A stretch of DNA of 64,000 nucleotides. Origin: Laetiporus sulphureus 93-53 (taxonomy: Eukaryota > Basidiomycota > Agaricomycetes > Polyporales > Laetiporaceae). Of this stretch, positions 32,865 through 43,834 are shown piece after piece. A model generated the notes under the pieces. The model did not search any database and had not been told where the DNA came from. It saw only the letters and a list, made by a program, of their open reading frames with translations. Both the position numbers and the translations under genes were made by a program. The stretch covers positions 93,070 through 157,069 of the forward strand of contig NW_024468515.1 of NCBI RefSeq assembly GCF_001632365.1. Direction: 5' to 3'. The first letter of the stretch is position 1. Every line of letters starts with the position of its first letter.

Positions 32865-32872
32865 CTCCTCCT
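32865..32872 (-). promoter_or_regulatory. Polypurine tract of the Copia element
   Basis: The minus strand reads AGGAGGAG directly before the 3' LTR start, as expected for plus-strand DNA priming. Confidence 0.7.
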
Positions 32873-33008
32873 AGACTGCAACACCCAGCATGTCCAGGTG
32901 TTTGTGAAGGGTAGGCTGTGCCAGAACTTTGATGAAGATATCAGCAGGGTTCTCAGTCCCAGGGATATGTGTGATATCAATCTGTTTTAGTCATATGGCT
33001 TCGCATAA

Positions 33009-34527
33009 TCAATGGTAATGAATGTTGAGGTGCCTAACACGTGTAAAATTTACCGCTCTTTTTGTCAGGCTCTCCCTGCCTGTACTATCCATCTTGATGA
33101 TGACTGGAGTGCTGATCAGCAGGAATATATCGCTCATAAACTTTTCGATCCACATCGCTGTCTGTCTGGCATGCACGGCTGCTATGTACTCTGCCTCGGT
33201 GGTCGACAGCGCCATGACCTCCTGATGACATGAGCTCCAGGACACAGGTCCACCTGCCATGACCATAATGTGTCCATGCATGGAATGACCTATGTTCACA
33301 CAGTCTGAGTAAGATGAGTCAGAATATAAGATGGGTTGGAGGGTTGAGTTCAGGTGGTCTGCAGTATAGTAAGTGATCCCATAGTCCACTGTCCCCTTGA
33401 TATAACACAGTACCCTTTTGAGGGCTCTCTAGTGCTGAATGTCCGGGTTCACCATGTACTGGCTAAGGACTTGCACAGAGTACAAGAGATCAGGGAGGGT
33501 TGCAACGGACAGGTATATGATTGACCCCAGGGCCTCGTGGTATGAAATCATTGCCATCTCCGTTGCTTCGTCAGAGTGACAAGGTTAGTCATTTTTAAAA
33601 ACTTCATGCCAGTTTTTAGAGGTGTCAAGACCGGATTTGCATCTTGCATTCTGAACCACTCTAGGACATGCAAAGTATACGCACGTTGAGTCAAACGTGG
33701 CATACCTTTGATCCAGTCACGATCGATCGCAACCCCGAGCATGTAGATGAGCTCTTCTCCCCCACTAAGCTTGTAGTGTGTAGGGTGCTGCCAAGTCCCC
33801 ACAAGTGACAGCAAGTCCTTCAGCAGTATTGGAGACAGAGGTGATATCGTTGGTATACATTGCATTGACTGATAACTCGTGGTCGTCAATGCGCACACAG
33901 ACACATTCATCTGCGTAGGACTGCACAAACTCCAGATCTTGGTAAGTACTGTCTAGGTCCTTCCACCATTCATTCTTGGACTGCATGACTCTGTACAGGG
34001 CATGCTCCAGTGCACAAACCCAATCTGAATGTTTAGTCCTCGTAACCTGACGGCTGGGACACGAAGACCGGCTCTGATAATGTGGCATTCAGGTAAGCCT
34101 TCTCAACATCATCTTATCCCATTTCCATGCCATGGTGAGTAGTGATGGCACATACAGTGCAAAGGGATTCAAAACGGATGACAGAGGCAGTTGTCTCAAA
34201 GAAGTCCATGCCAGAAATCTGATGAAAGCCTTTGGTGACGAGACACACTTTCAGCTTCCATTTTCTGACATCGTTGAACCTCTGGGCATATGCCCACTTG
34301 CAACTGACAATGTTTATATGGTCCTGATGAGGTACGAGCTTCCAGGCTCTGATTTGCAACAAGCCATCCATTTCTTTGTCCATCACAGGTGCCCATATTT
34401 TGCTCGCAGCCATGGCCTGTTTGTATGTGGTAGGACAGGTCCCACCCTCATGCATGAATGGATTGGCTGCAGTGACAGGTGCAGAGCTTCTATCGGCAGT
34501 AAATGCTACAACATAGGCCGCAGTCAA
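33009..34527 (-). pseudogene. Copia reverse transcriptase and RNase H (broken)
   Basis: RT begins with YKQAMAASKIWAPVMDKEMD, WKLVPHQDH and CKWAYAQRF, then crosses frameshifts into later blocks with EELIYMLGVAIDRDW. The active-site box, normally YVDD, reads YTND at about 33843-33860, so one catalytic Asp is replaced by Asn. RNase H follows with LYSDSSYSDC, WSSCHQEVMALSTTEAEYIA and a C-terminal RVRHLNIHYH. The frame is split into at least four pieces. Confidence 0.88.
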
Positions 34528-35040
34528 TGTGATCTCATCATTAGTCCATGACTCACCACGCGTGCAGGTCTCTTTCTCATGCTGGGTGGCCTCTCACGAT
34601 CCTCACAGTGCTCAGCTTTTGACAAATTGCTGCGTTGATCGATGGGGTGCAGGGATGGGTAAGAGAGCAGGAGCAGGCACTGGCATGGCCATAACAATGT
34701 CAACACCAGACACAGGATGAGACTTGACCGGAGCTCCCCCATGCTGCTGTGCCAGAACAGATGTGGATACAGGTGACAGGACAGGTGCAGGAGGGGCAGC
34801 TGGGGTGAGTACAGGTTCCTGCTCATAGATATTCACAGATTCGCAGGTGCGGTGACCTTTCACTTCCTCAAAGACCACATCACATGAATGAATGATACTT
34901 CCTCTCAGCCCAGCCATGGAGTCCCACAGATGGAAGTTCGCATCGTTGGTATAGCCTATGAGAATATAGTGATGTGACTTAGGGCCGAGCTTGGTCTGAG
35001 TGTCGTTGGTAAGTCTGGCCCATGCTACAGATCTGAATGC

Positions 35041-36427
35041 TCACAGATGCACCACGTTAGGGACATGCCCCTGCCAATGTTCATAAGGAGTGTGCCTGCC
35101 CTGCCTCACAGATGGAGTTAAAGACTTCAGATAAGCAGCGGTGTTAAAAGCCTCAGCCCAGAGGTGGTTCAGGACATCAGCATTGTATAGCATAGCTTGC
35201 ACATGGTCCGCGAGAGTGTAATGGCCACGCTCACTTATGCCATTCTCCTGGGGAGTATAGGAAACCGTCAGCTTCGCAATGATCCCATTGTCCCAGAAAT
35301 ATGCTGCCCAAGTTCCATTATTAAACTCAGTGCCATTATCGAAGCGAACGAGGTGCAGCTTGCAACCCATTTGCCATTCGGCCATGTGGTGGAAAGTTTG
35401 AAAATGGTGTAGCGTCTCATCCATTGACTTGGTCACAAGTAAGTAAACCATCATATACTATGATGCACCATCATCGATGGTCAAGAGATATTGAGCACCA
35501 CCTAAAGATGTAACAGAAAAGGGCCCCATCAAATCCACATAGACTCATTCAAGAAGCTCTGTCTCGACTTCAGATGCACGAAATGGTGCGTGGGTCTGCT
35601 TGCCCTTAAAACAATCCTCACACTTCCCAGCAGGTCGGTCACCCTTCATGATCATACTTGACACCACGTTGGACTGTGCCATTGTCTGTACAGTCTGTTC
35701 ACTGATATGACCCAGCCTGTGGTGCCAAGTCATGATGTCAGCTGCAGAACTGTGGCCATCAACCACTAGTGCATGATGATCATAAGTGAGGTACGCACGA
35801 GGGAGATTCGGCAAGGTAGTGAAGTCGACGATAGTGAACTCCGCCTCATATAGGTCACCCAATGTCAAGACACAGGTGAACATCATCTTCCCCACTTTGC
35901 CCATCACGTTTATCATCCCCGCTGCACCAGAGAACAAATATTCAGCACGGTCGAGGTGTGGCATTGATATCAGATTGGCCGTGAGATCGGGAGTATAAAT
36001 GGCATTCTGAAACATAATGACAGGTGTATGTACGTCCATCTATCATCATCTTGATGGCAACATTCTCTACTCCTATGATACTAAAGGAAGAACCCTTCTT
36101 GGCTCTGTTTTCCAGCATCGGAGTGAGCAGCATATAGTTGATGAAACTCGCGCGATCCACAAAGCAGTGGTGAGTAGCACCAGTGTCAGCATAGGCCCTC
36201 AGGGTTCCATGGCTGATGGGCTCGACGTGTGATATATTGATGAGGTGAGCACTTGCCAGGAAGATATGATAATCATATTCTGACACGTGCCCATCACTCA
36301 TGTTTGCTGAATGTGTGGTTGCTTTGGTAAGGTGAGCTTGTAGTGGGATTTGAGGACCGGACGTGGTAGCCCCAGATGTCACTGCCGTCGATGCCACTGC
36401 AGCCTGTTTAGCCACTAACACTTTCAC
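35041..36427 (-). pseudogene. Copia protease and integrase (broken)
   Basis: The aspartic protease box reads AYADTGATHHC. The GAG-pre-integrase zinc motif follows as MTWHHRLGHISEQT...KCEDCFKGK. The DDE integrase core shows LHLVRFDNGTEF and SYTPQENGISERGHYTLADH, with WAEAFNTAAYLKS after it. Stops near 35455-35545 split the integrase. A Pro/Ala-rich linker (34524-34920) joins to RT. Confidence 0.87.
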
Positions 36428-36484
36428 TGCAGGTAAGCCCTTCTTAGAGACAGGCTTCGTCCACCCTGCTGGCTGCTGACTCTC

Positions 36485-37024
36485 TCATCCTCTGCCTTCA
36501 CAGAAGCAATTGGCTTGCAGATGGCCCTTTGCGTCGCACCACTCACATATCTGTATGGCCTTTGCACGTGTCATGAATGCACTTGTGGTTCGTGGTGCAA
36601 CTTGATCTGTTCCCATTGGGTTAAGCAGATTATCGGCCTGTATGCGGTCATTTTCGAAGACCACAAGGATTGACTTCATGACAACGTCTGGGTCAGTTTG
36701 CAAGAGGAGTGATGTACACGTGGATTGGAGCAATGGAAGGTTTGATATCGAGTTGCATATGATAATTGCCAACCTAGCGGCATTGAACGTAGATTCCAGG
36801 TCACGTGCAGCATGCCATCGGTGGTGAAGTTCTGTGAAATGGTCCTGAAGGTCAGTCCATTCAGTCCACATGCACGCTTTGAGGTAGTTCTCAGCATTCG
36901 TGATCATCAACGCCGTCTTCCACTCCCGCTTCTTGTCACAAAGCACCAAAGCACTTAACCCAATTAAGGGCAAGTCTGCTTTTGTGACCTGCACAAATGA
37001 TCTCACATAAAAAGCCTGCCACAA
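36485..37024 (-). pseudogene. Copia Gag with zinc knuckle
   Basis: This is a UBN2-type Gag: RSFVQVTKADLPLIGLSALV, FTELHHRWHAARDLESTFNA and a CCHC knuckle CEWCDAKGHLQANC near the C terminus. The normal start is lost or lies upstream of a stop. Continuing pieces upstream (37499-38201) are too broken to follow. Confidence 0.8.
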
Positions 37025-38368
37025 GAGCTAAGCTGAGGACGTGCGCAGTGGTGTGCAGTCTGAAAAAGGGGCTCAAAGGGCCCTTAGCCTTATGCTCACA
37101 ACTAGGGGGTGAATTGGCTGTTTAAGCCACATACAATAGGATAATGAATCTAAGGTCTTCCCTTAGATCCTCATGGGCTTATATACATGTAGGGCAGGGC
37201 CCCTGGCACTGTGCTACTGTGAGACCTCAGATACCTACATGTGAACATATTGCCAGAACCGGTAATGGTTCTAGACTTCATCATAGCAACTATCCACAAT
37301 GACCGTGGATACGCTGAGGTAATCCTATCTAATCCAATGAGATAAATGCCTGTAAGTGGGCCCACTATTGAGGGGCCAATGGGTGATGGCCAACAGAGCA
37401 CATCACAACAGTTGCAACATCAGATGAGAGGATCTGTCCAAACTCAGAACAATGAGTATGACGATCAGTCTTCATCTGGATAGGGTTTGTGAGAAGATCT
37501 AGCCTATCCTGTGTCTGGCTATACTGTATGCCGGTTGGTAGGGGGATCCTCTGTTGTGGTATCTGCCTATTGGTTTAGGCAGCAAAGTGGTGCCACTATC
37601 TTGAGTGGCGAATTGGGTGCTTGCTAGCTTGATGGTCCAATGGGCTCCTTTCTGGGCAAGTGGCCTGGTGTCACATGACCAACACCTGACAACTTCTGAA
37701 TAGGGCAAGTGGCCAGTGTCACGTGACTGGGTGGCTGAATCATGGGCCTTGATGGTCATGTGGTAGACACAGTCATGTCCGTGATGTATGTGGTGGCACT
37801 ATGCTGTTTGTCCAAGTATCCACGTTGCGAGACCAATATGAAGGTTGGCGTCCGAATAACCACTCAAATGAGGACTTTAATGGTGCAAAAAGAAAGGTGC
37901 CACTTAATACTGTGACACTTCTGCACTAATGTAGTCCATACTTCATGAGCTGTTTTTCCCTCATCCTCCATGCCAGTGCGGATGAAGTCGATGATGTTCA
38001 AAGTGATAATAGCCTTTGCAAACTCATCGTGCTTGTCCTATAACTGTTTCTCTGCCCTAGCAAGTGCGACGTGGCCTGGGTCTGCACCTGGTGGAGCCAG
38101 AGGTGATTGTGTAAGTGTTCCAATAAGGTGCACATATAGGCTACGAATATGAGTGATGGTGATAATCTTTCCCTTTCAGTTGAACCAATTGGCTTTGCCA
38201 AGCTGTTGGCTTTCTGGAAGGATGAGCATTTTCATGTCGGTTGTGGCCGCCATGATGGAATGCTAATACGATGAATATTGATGCGAATACTTCAAATATT
38301 GATAATTGGTCTCGAATATTGAGGAGTTGATATCAATATGATGTCTTGTACAGCTATATGCACCTTCT
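37025..38368. other. Copia 5' internal region, including a possible foreign insert
   Basis: The stretch between Gag and the primer site is longer than usual. About 37.05-37.8 kb looks unlike Gag, while about 37.9-38.25 kb again has Gag-like N-terminal residues on the minus strand (KMLILPESQQLGKANWFN-like). An insertion inside gag is possible, but its borders were not found. Confidence 0.4.
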
Positions 38369-38381
38369 GGGGCTCATAACC
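38369..38381 (-). promoter_or_regulatory. Copia primer binding site for initiator tRNA-Met anticodon half
   Basis: Directly after the 5' LTR, the minus strand reads GGTTATGAGCCCC. This is complementary to the anticodon stem-loop of initiator tRNA-Met (GGGCTCATAACC), the half-tRNA primer known for Drosophila copia and yeast Ty5. Confidence 0.82.
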
Positions 38382-38690
38382 TGTTATGAATACAAGGCTA
38401 ATCTCAGCCACGCTGTACACTGACATACTCAACTGTATTGCTGGACTGTACCTGTTACGAATACAAGGCTAATCTACTCGATACAGTCAGCCCAACATCC
38501 AATCAATGAATGCAGTCATGTCCAATACTCATCTCAGCCATGCCATACACTGACATACTCGACTGAGGTGTTTATGACGAGGAACGTGTCATTATGTAGG
38601 TGTGTGACAATCACGTAACTGCACTGTCAAACCTGTCAGCCCATTTCCTCCCCATTCTCCCTATAGCTCTGAAGCAGTCTCCTTCTAACA
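38382..38690 (-). repeat. Copia 5' LTR
   Basis: 309 bp, TGTTATGAATACAAGG...TTCTAACA, followed by the target duplication AATAC. It has the same internal 71-bp duplication as the other LTR. Confidence 0.92.
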
Positions 38691-39155
38691 AATACCATCA
38701 TTGAGATCAGAGGCCAAGTGGTCTGTTACCACGTGAGGCTTATCATCACACCATACAACAAACATGGGGGAGATCTTCATGCCAGGCAATAGCTCAGAGA
38801 GCTCTGATGACCATCGCCCAGCTGATGATTCCTTATCACAAAATGCTCAGGTAGCATTGATATTGGGAGAATCAGCAGAATAATTCTCAACTAGTTCTTC
38901 CTGCTCAATCTTCCATTTGCCATCGTCAGGTGGCCAGAACCCATGATGAAGACCACGCAAGACAGATTGTACAAAAAGTGGATTGTAATGATCAGAAAGT
39001 ATACATTCAAGCTTATCGACATTGAAGGGGATGTCCACTCGAATGTGATGCTTGCAGGCCTCAAGAGCTATCTGAATGGTGGGATCAGCGAGAAGGTGAG
39101 CCGGCGGATCAGGAAGTGGTGAATCCACTTCAGTGAATTGAGCAGCAGGTGACAT
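38691..39155 (-). pseudogene. Ngaro-like element, N-terminal part of the reverse transcriptase ORF
   Basis: The frame reads DSPLPDPPAHLLADPTIQIA, LECILSDHYNPLFVQSVLRG and LHHGFWPPDDGKW, the region that precedes RT in basidiomycete DIRS/Ngaro polyproteins. Then come broken pieces with ISPMFVVWCDDKPHVVTD. It joins in frame with 32517-32550 on the other side of the Copia insertion. Confidence 0.78.
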
Positions 39156-39191
39156 GTGGGCATGCTCGACATCTGCCCAACTGAACCCTCG

Positions 39192-40559
39192 TCAAAATCG
39201 AGGGAGCTCATTGGTAGACTCAGCTTTCTGCTTTCCCAAGGCAGAAGCTGCCTTGACAAGTGACCTAGGCCCTTGTGCTGCTACCTGAGCTGCCGTGGCT
39301 GCTTCCAGGGCCTCCTTGTCTTTTGTGAGCCTTGAATGCATTATGGCAGGTTGCATCATCTTTGACACGATGTGGTCCTCTGCACTCCCAGCAGTCACCA
39401 TGCCTTCACCGGTTAGGGCAAGGGTCATCGTCACAATGCCCCAGATTCTAATTAAGACACGGCATAGTCACCCGCTTCAAAGGTGGGGATGACTGCCCCA
39501 GATGTGATCTTTTCCCAAGAGTGGTTCTGGAAGATGACTGCATGATCTCAGCAAAGATATGAACTTGAAGGCATAAACGATCATTGAGATGATAGGGTGA
39601 CTTATGATATGCATCACACGCTGCTCAGTCCACTCTAATCATGATAGACAGATCGAGACCCATGGCATGGAACAGTTCCAGGATGATGATACAATATTTG
39701 TCCAATTCTGAGGAGCAGTGAGGATAGAGATGCAGAACAGCTTCAACCCAAGCACCAAAGACACGGATCCAATCTGACTCTGAGTGGATGGATTGCTGAG
39801 ATGATGAGTGGTCTTTCTTGATAATTGCGAAATCTGCAGCGAGGTCTTTGGGCTCGTCATCGTGATCGTACCCAGCTTCCATGGATGCAAAGAGTTTCTC
39901 GAAGTTAACATATCGATCCATGAGTACATCCTTCCAGATTGAATGAGGCACTGGGACCTGCATGGTTGCTGCTGCATGAGATCCAGAATGGGGTCACTCA
40001 CCCATTCTGAGACATACAACTGGCGAAGATGGAAGGTCTCAGCCAAGTGAGAATCCTGCGAGGCTGGTGAGGCAGTGGCGAGATGCAGCACAGCAGTGAG
40101 AACGGACTATGAGATACCAAACGAGCCCGAGGATAGTCTCAGTGCTTTGAAAAGCTCATTGAAGGAGAAGTCAGCACTCTCACAGCTCCTATCTGCTTGC
40201 TGAAGTGAGATGAGTTTCTGCTTAATGATCACCCAGGCAAGTGCATTGACTGAATTCTCCGCTAGTTGAGGACCATTCTTGTTGTGCTCTTTTCCTCCCT
40301 CGTTTGACAAGTCAGGGCTAGGATTGCGATCGTGCTCCCACTCAGCTTGTTCAACAAGCTGCTCGACATAGTCATGGACCTTCTGTTCATTTGCTCTGAT
40401 CTCCTTGAGGCACTGAATGGCTTGATCATTGGTAATGCACGATGCTGCTGCATCTGAGATGATAGCTTGCATCTTCTCAGCTTGGGCTTGGATGGTCTCA
40501 GGAGAGTCCGGAGTATTTCTGGACTTCTGTGTGAAAGAAGATCCATCGCTACTGACCAT
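39192..40559 (-). pseudogene. Gag-like ORF remnants of the Ngaro-like element
   Basis: Three frames in tandem: 40107-40559 (charged, coiled-coil start MVSSDGSSFTQKSRNTPDSP), 39625-39963 (PVPHSIWKDVLMDRYVNFEK, WIRVFGAWVEAVLHLYP) and 39192-39434 (Ala/Lys-rich). The middle frame resembles the region before RT in basidiomycete YR retrotransposons. Frameshifts separate them, so no Gag is likely made. Confidence 0.65.
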
Positions 40560-40611
40560 TGATGATTCGACAGATGAGTGGCATAGTGTCGTAGGTGCAA
40601 GCTACCAGAAA

Positions 40612-41029
40612 TGAGAGATAAAGTATCAGGCTCTGCGACAGGAATGTTGGCAGAGCTGAGCTTACTTTGTTGCTGGAGACCCTAGTGACAGCGGAGCCGA
40701 TATGTCCCTATGCAAACAAAGTGTCTGGATATCGTGTGTCAGAGCGAGGCTCTCCAATGACGGGAACAATAGCAAGCACTTACCTGACGAGGAGGAAGAG
40801 CGAGGCTCTGTCCCATCCTCTCTTTGACAGGGCTTATAAGTGCTTGCCCCTGGTGTGTGCTGGAGCCCCTGTACAGTGGCAAGCCCAGGCCTGGCATGAA
40901 TCACGTGTTGCCACCTGAGCCATCCCTTCTAGGACTTCTGCTGTCATACGTCAGCATCCTTGAACGGATGACCGCTTCACGTGATCCAGCAATGAGCGTG
41001 GCGGCAGTGCTGCCTTATCGTATGCTGAG
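40612..41029 (-). repeat. Ngaro-like terminal repeat A1 (intact copy)
   Basis: 418 bp matching A2 in direct orientation. It shows the uninterrupted target where the solo LTR inserted in A2. Confidence 0.88.
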
Positions 41030-41893
41030 CAACCTCCTCGGACTGGGAGATATAATGGTAATTTATATAATGATGTTAAAAAATAGTTTAAAACATGCAA
41101 AAAAATGTACAAAACTGTCGTCTATGCAGCACCTACAGTTTAAAATATATACAAAACCTCCAGGGTAGTTTTTTGCAGAATGCTACTGCAATCACGGTTG
41201 CATTCCTTTAAAAATCTCCTCATGGGAGGAAGAAGCTTCTGCTGCCAAAAAATGACTGTCATATACAGTATAATGCTGCTCCAGCAGAACGAACTTCTTT
41301 CTCTGAAAAAAAAGAGACTGCGACACAGAAAATTCCACCATGGCGTGATTTGAAAGACTTACCTCTCATTATCTGTGAAGATCTCAGCAGAGGGTTCAAA
41401 GTACCGCTGGCAGTGCTACGTTAAACTTATGCACGATATCTTGCCCCCCTGAGCCATGGCGTCTAAGAATAAAAGGAGAATTATGATAATATCAGCTAAC
41501 ATTTATGGCATCAGCGTTGTGAGGTGCCGTGGGCCAATGCACAAGCACAGGTTGTTATACGGGAGGGAGGTCTGTACAGTCATTGACTGGTCAATGAGAC
41601 ACCCCCCAGTCAATGAGACAAAGTTGACTAGCTCCCCCAAATCATCTCCACCTGCCCTCTGCTTTGGCATTAATGTTGATATGCCATCCATGCTACTCTA
41701 CACCAAAAATTAGGGGAATGTGCTGAGTGGTGGGTTCACCAACTTTCAATCTCATTGAATTTTACATGGGTGTGAAACTGAAACCCCACAATCTATGATT
41801 TTTCATGCATCTGCATCTGCATTACACTACCAATTATGAGTCTCATATTAAAGCTTGTCTTATTGGCTACATGTTCCTCCAGTTTTGAATATA
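41030..41893. other. AT-rich non-coding spacer
   Basis: This is sequence outside the Ngaro-like element up to the next MITE. It has A/T-rich runs and no recognisable gene. Confidence 0.4.
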
Positions 41894-42365
41894 CAGTATA
41901 CCTGCTCATAATGCATTCCCTCATGGTGCATAACACCTCATAATGCATAGCTCCATGTGGGTATGGAGTTGGTGTCCGCCAAATTATGCATGAGATCTCA
42001 TATCACATAATGCATACCTAAAACGCGGCATTATACATTATAATATCGTGAGAATAATGCCTAACTAGGAAATTTCATGTGCATTGAAGGTTATACAGGA
42101 CACATAACACCATTTTTGTCCTGTAATTATGTTTATAAATTATGTTTATGTCCAAATTTGGGGGTACTAAAGCAGGTTTGTCACAAAAAAGTAATAATAA
42201 TCTGGTGAAATGTAAGGCCTATTTTGTGTGTGTGACAGCCCTACCTTGAAAAGTCACGCATAGTCACTCAACGTCACACTATGTGACAGCCTGGTAATGC
42301 ATACTACCTCATAATGCATAGCCAAACCTGGGCACCGACGTTATGCGTTATGAGCAGGTGTACTG
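41894..42365. mobile_element. Pogo/Fot1-like MITE, TA-flanked (472 bp)
   Basis: The left end is TA|CAGTATACCTGCTCATAA and the right end TTATGAGCAGGTGTACTG|TA, an inverted repeat with one mismatch over 18 bp and TA duplications on both sides. CATAATGCAT is repeated several times inside in both arms. There is no transposase frame. The CAGT...ACTG tips and TA target fit the Tc1/mariner-pogo superfamily. Confidence 0.85.
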
Positions 42366-43834
42366 TAGTACAAAAGAAAATAAGTGATAGACAGACAGAA
42401 TGAGCATGACACTGCATATGGTTGGAAACGCCACTTCATGACAAGTCACATTTCTACTCCTAGTGCCTTGAGATTGAAAATCTATATACAAAGTACCCAT
42501 AGATACATCCAAATCTGAAAGTACGAGTTTTTCTATGAAACTAACCCTAACCCTAATAAAATGGCCAAATTGCCCCAAGGTCAATGGTTGTCAAGAGTAT
42601 GGTGCTAGTGAAAATGCTTACCTTTCAAGCCATGGTAAGCCCTATCGTTGCCTTACATTATAATTTTGCAACTCCGGGTCCTTCAACTGCAATGCATGGT
42701 GAGATTTATACCTGCAAACACTTTTGTCACCGCCTCTTGCCGGCGCTTACCATGACTATATTTGGTAACACCAGTGCTTATAGTAGTGGTATATCCATAT
42801 ATGGTAATGCATTAGTAAGCAAAATGGCCAAATTGAGGCCTGAAAACTCAAAGTTCAAATTTTGCAAAATCTGTTCCAGCCATGTTGTAAAGCATCTCTT
42901 TAGATATGATTCTCTATATGTTTCATGAATTTTAATGCAGACTCTGAAAAGCCTTAGCAAATCCGCGAGATGGTTCAAACACTTACCATGAAGTGGTGTC
43001 CCCAACCATATGAGAGCCTTGATCATGAGATGCAGTGACCCTCTGTTATGTCACACTATTTCCATATTTGGTAGAGGGCCGAGTTTGACTTGACAGTCAA
43101 GAAGTCCGAATTGGGAGGCAAAACTCAATGAAGCTAAGTAGGAGCATCAGAGGCCAGCATGTAGAAAGCCAGGTTTCGAAGGCCTTGGCTCATAGAAAGT
43201 GATACAGAGGATGATTGCAATAAAATGGGCAGAAGATCGTGGTGAATGCGAGTGAGATGCATCGGATTACTTGTTTCCAAATATGGTAGGAGAAAGCGTG
43301 ATGTGACCACGTCTCAAGGAGTGAATTTAGATTGATAAGGACTGCGACACTGATCTGCTCCCCATGCCCTCTGTTCACACTCGATAAGAGTTAAAACTAC
43401 ATAAGCATAATGTTTCTGTACTGTGTGAACTATGAGTAAGGTCTGATCTCATTCTTATGTGGAAATTCTCCTGCTAGAGCCTTAAAACAATTTGAGTGTC
43501 TCATTGACCAGTTGATGACTGTACCAGAAATTTTGCTGCCCGGAACCGTCTGACTTGTCAGCATCGTCTAGGCCTCTTGTGCATGCACCATTCCTCGATG
43601 GAACAACTCATGGTAGTATCTTGGAGCGTCAACTCCTCACTATACGATAGCAATGATCTACTATGCAAATACGTGAAGCCCCAACACAATATCTAGAAAG
43701 TAATCTAGCTCTATCGAAATCATCTACCAACTTCCAGGCGTTGCAAGCAGGCAAGGACATATCTAAAGTCCAGAAACCATTCAATCGTCCCTTATATCAC
43801 ATATGGATCCTTGCCATGATGAGGAAAGCTCGGC
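42366..43834. other. AT-rich non-coding spacer
   Basis: 1.5 kb with low coding potential on both strands. Short self-complementary words such as CTTACC...GGTAAG near 42617-42640 hint at further degraded repeats, but no ends could be defined. Confidence 0.35.

Larger units (their letters stand above)
32556..38690 (-). mobile_element. Copia LTR retrotransposon, full-length but decayed (6,135 bp)
   Basis: Two 309-bp LTRs (TGTTA...TAACA/CAACA) flank gag-protease-integrase-RT-RNase H in Copia order on the minus strand. Perfect 5-bp target duplications (AATAC, 32551-32555 and 38691-38695) mark a clean insertion into the reverse transcriptase of the Ngaro-like element. A primer binding site and a polypurine tract lie exactly at the LTR borders. 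Coding frames carry many stops and frameshifts and the RT active site is altered. By hand count the LTRs differ at about 21 of 309 positions, about 18 of them transitions. Confidence 0.93.
27803..41029 (-). mobile_element. Ngaro/DIRS-like tyrosine-recombinase retrotransposon, decayed and interrupted
   Basis: Read from right to left, the order is terminal repeat A1 (40612-41029), gag-like frames, reverse transcriptase, RNase H, tyrosine recombinase, B1 (about 30030-30230), A2 (27984-30024) and a partial B2 (about 27803-27850). This A1-ORFs-B1-A2-B2 split-direct-repeat arrangement is the hallmark of Ngaro/PAT elements, which integrate by a tyrosine recombinase instead of a DDE integrase. B1 and B2 share CTCTGCTGC(A/G)TAGTCA and AAGCACATCAGCTATG in the same order. 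A Copia element and a solo LTR interrupt it. Without them it would be about 5.5 kb, normal for the group. Stops and frameshifts make it inactive. Confidence 0.82.

Noticed and set aside
42539..42558. Telomere-like CCCTAACCCTAA
   Set aside because: There are only about two and a half units, inside AT-rich DNA with genes on both sides. This is not enough for an internal telomere track.
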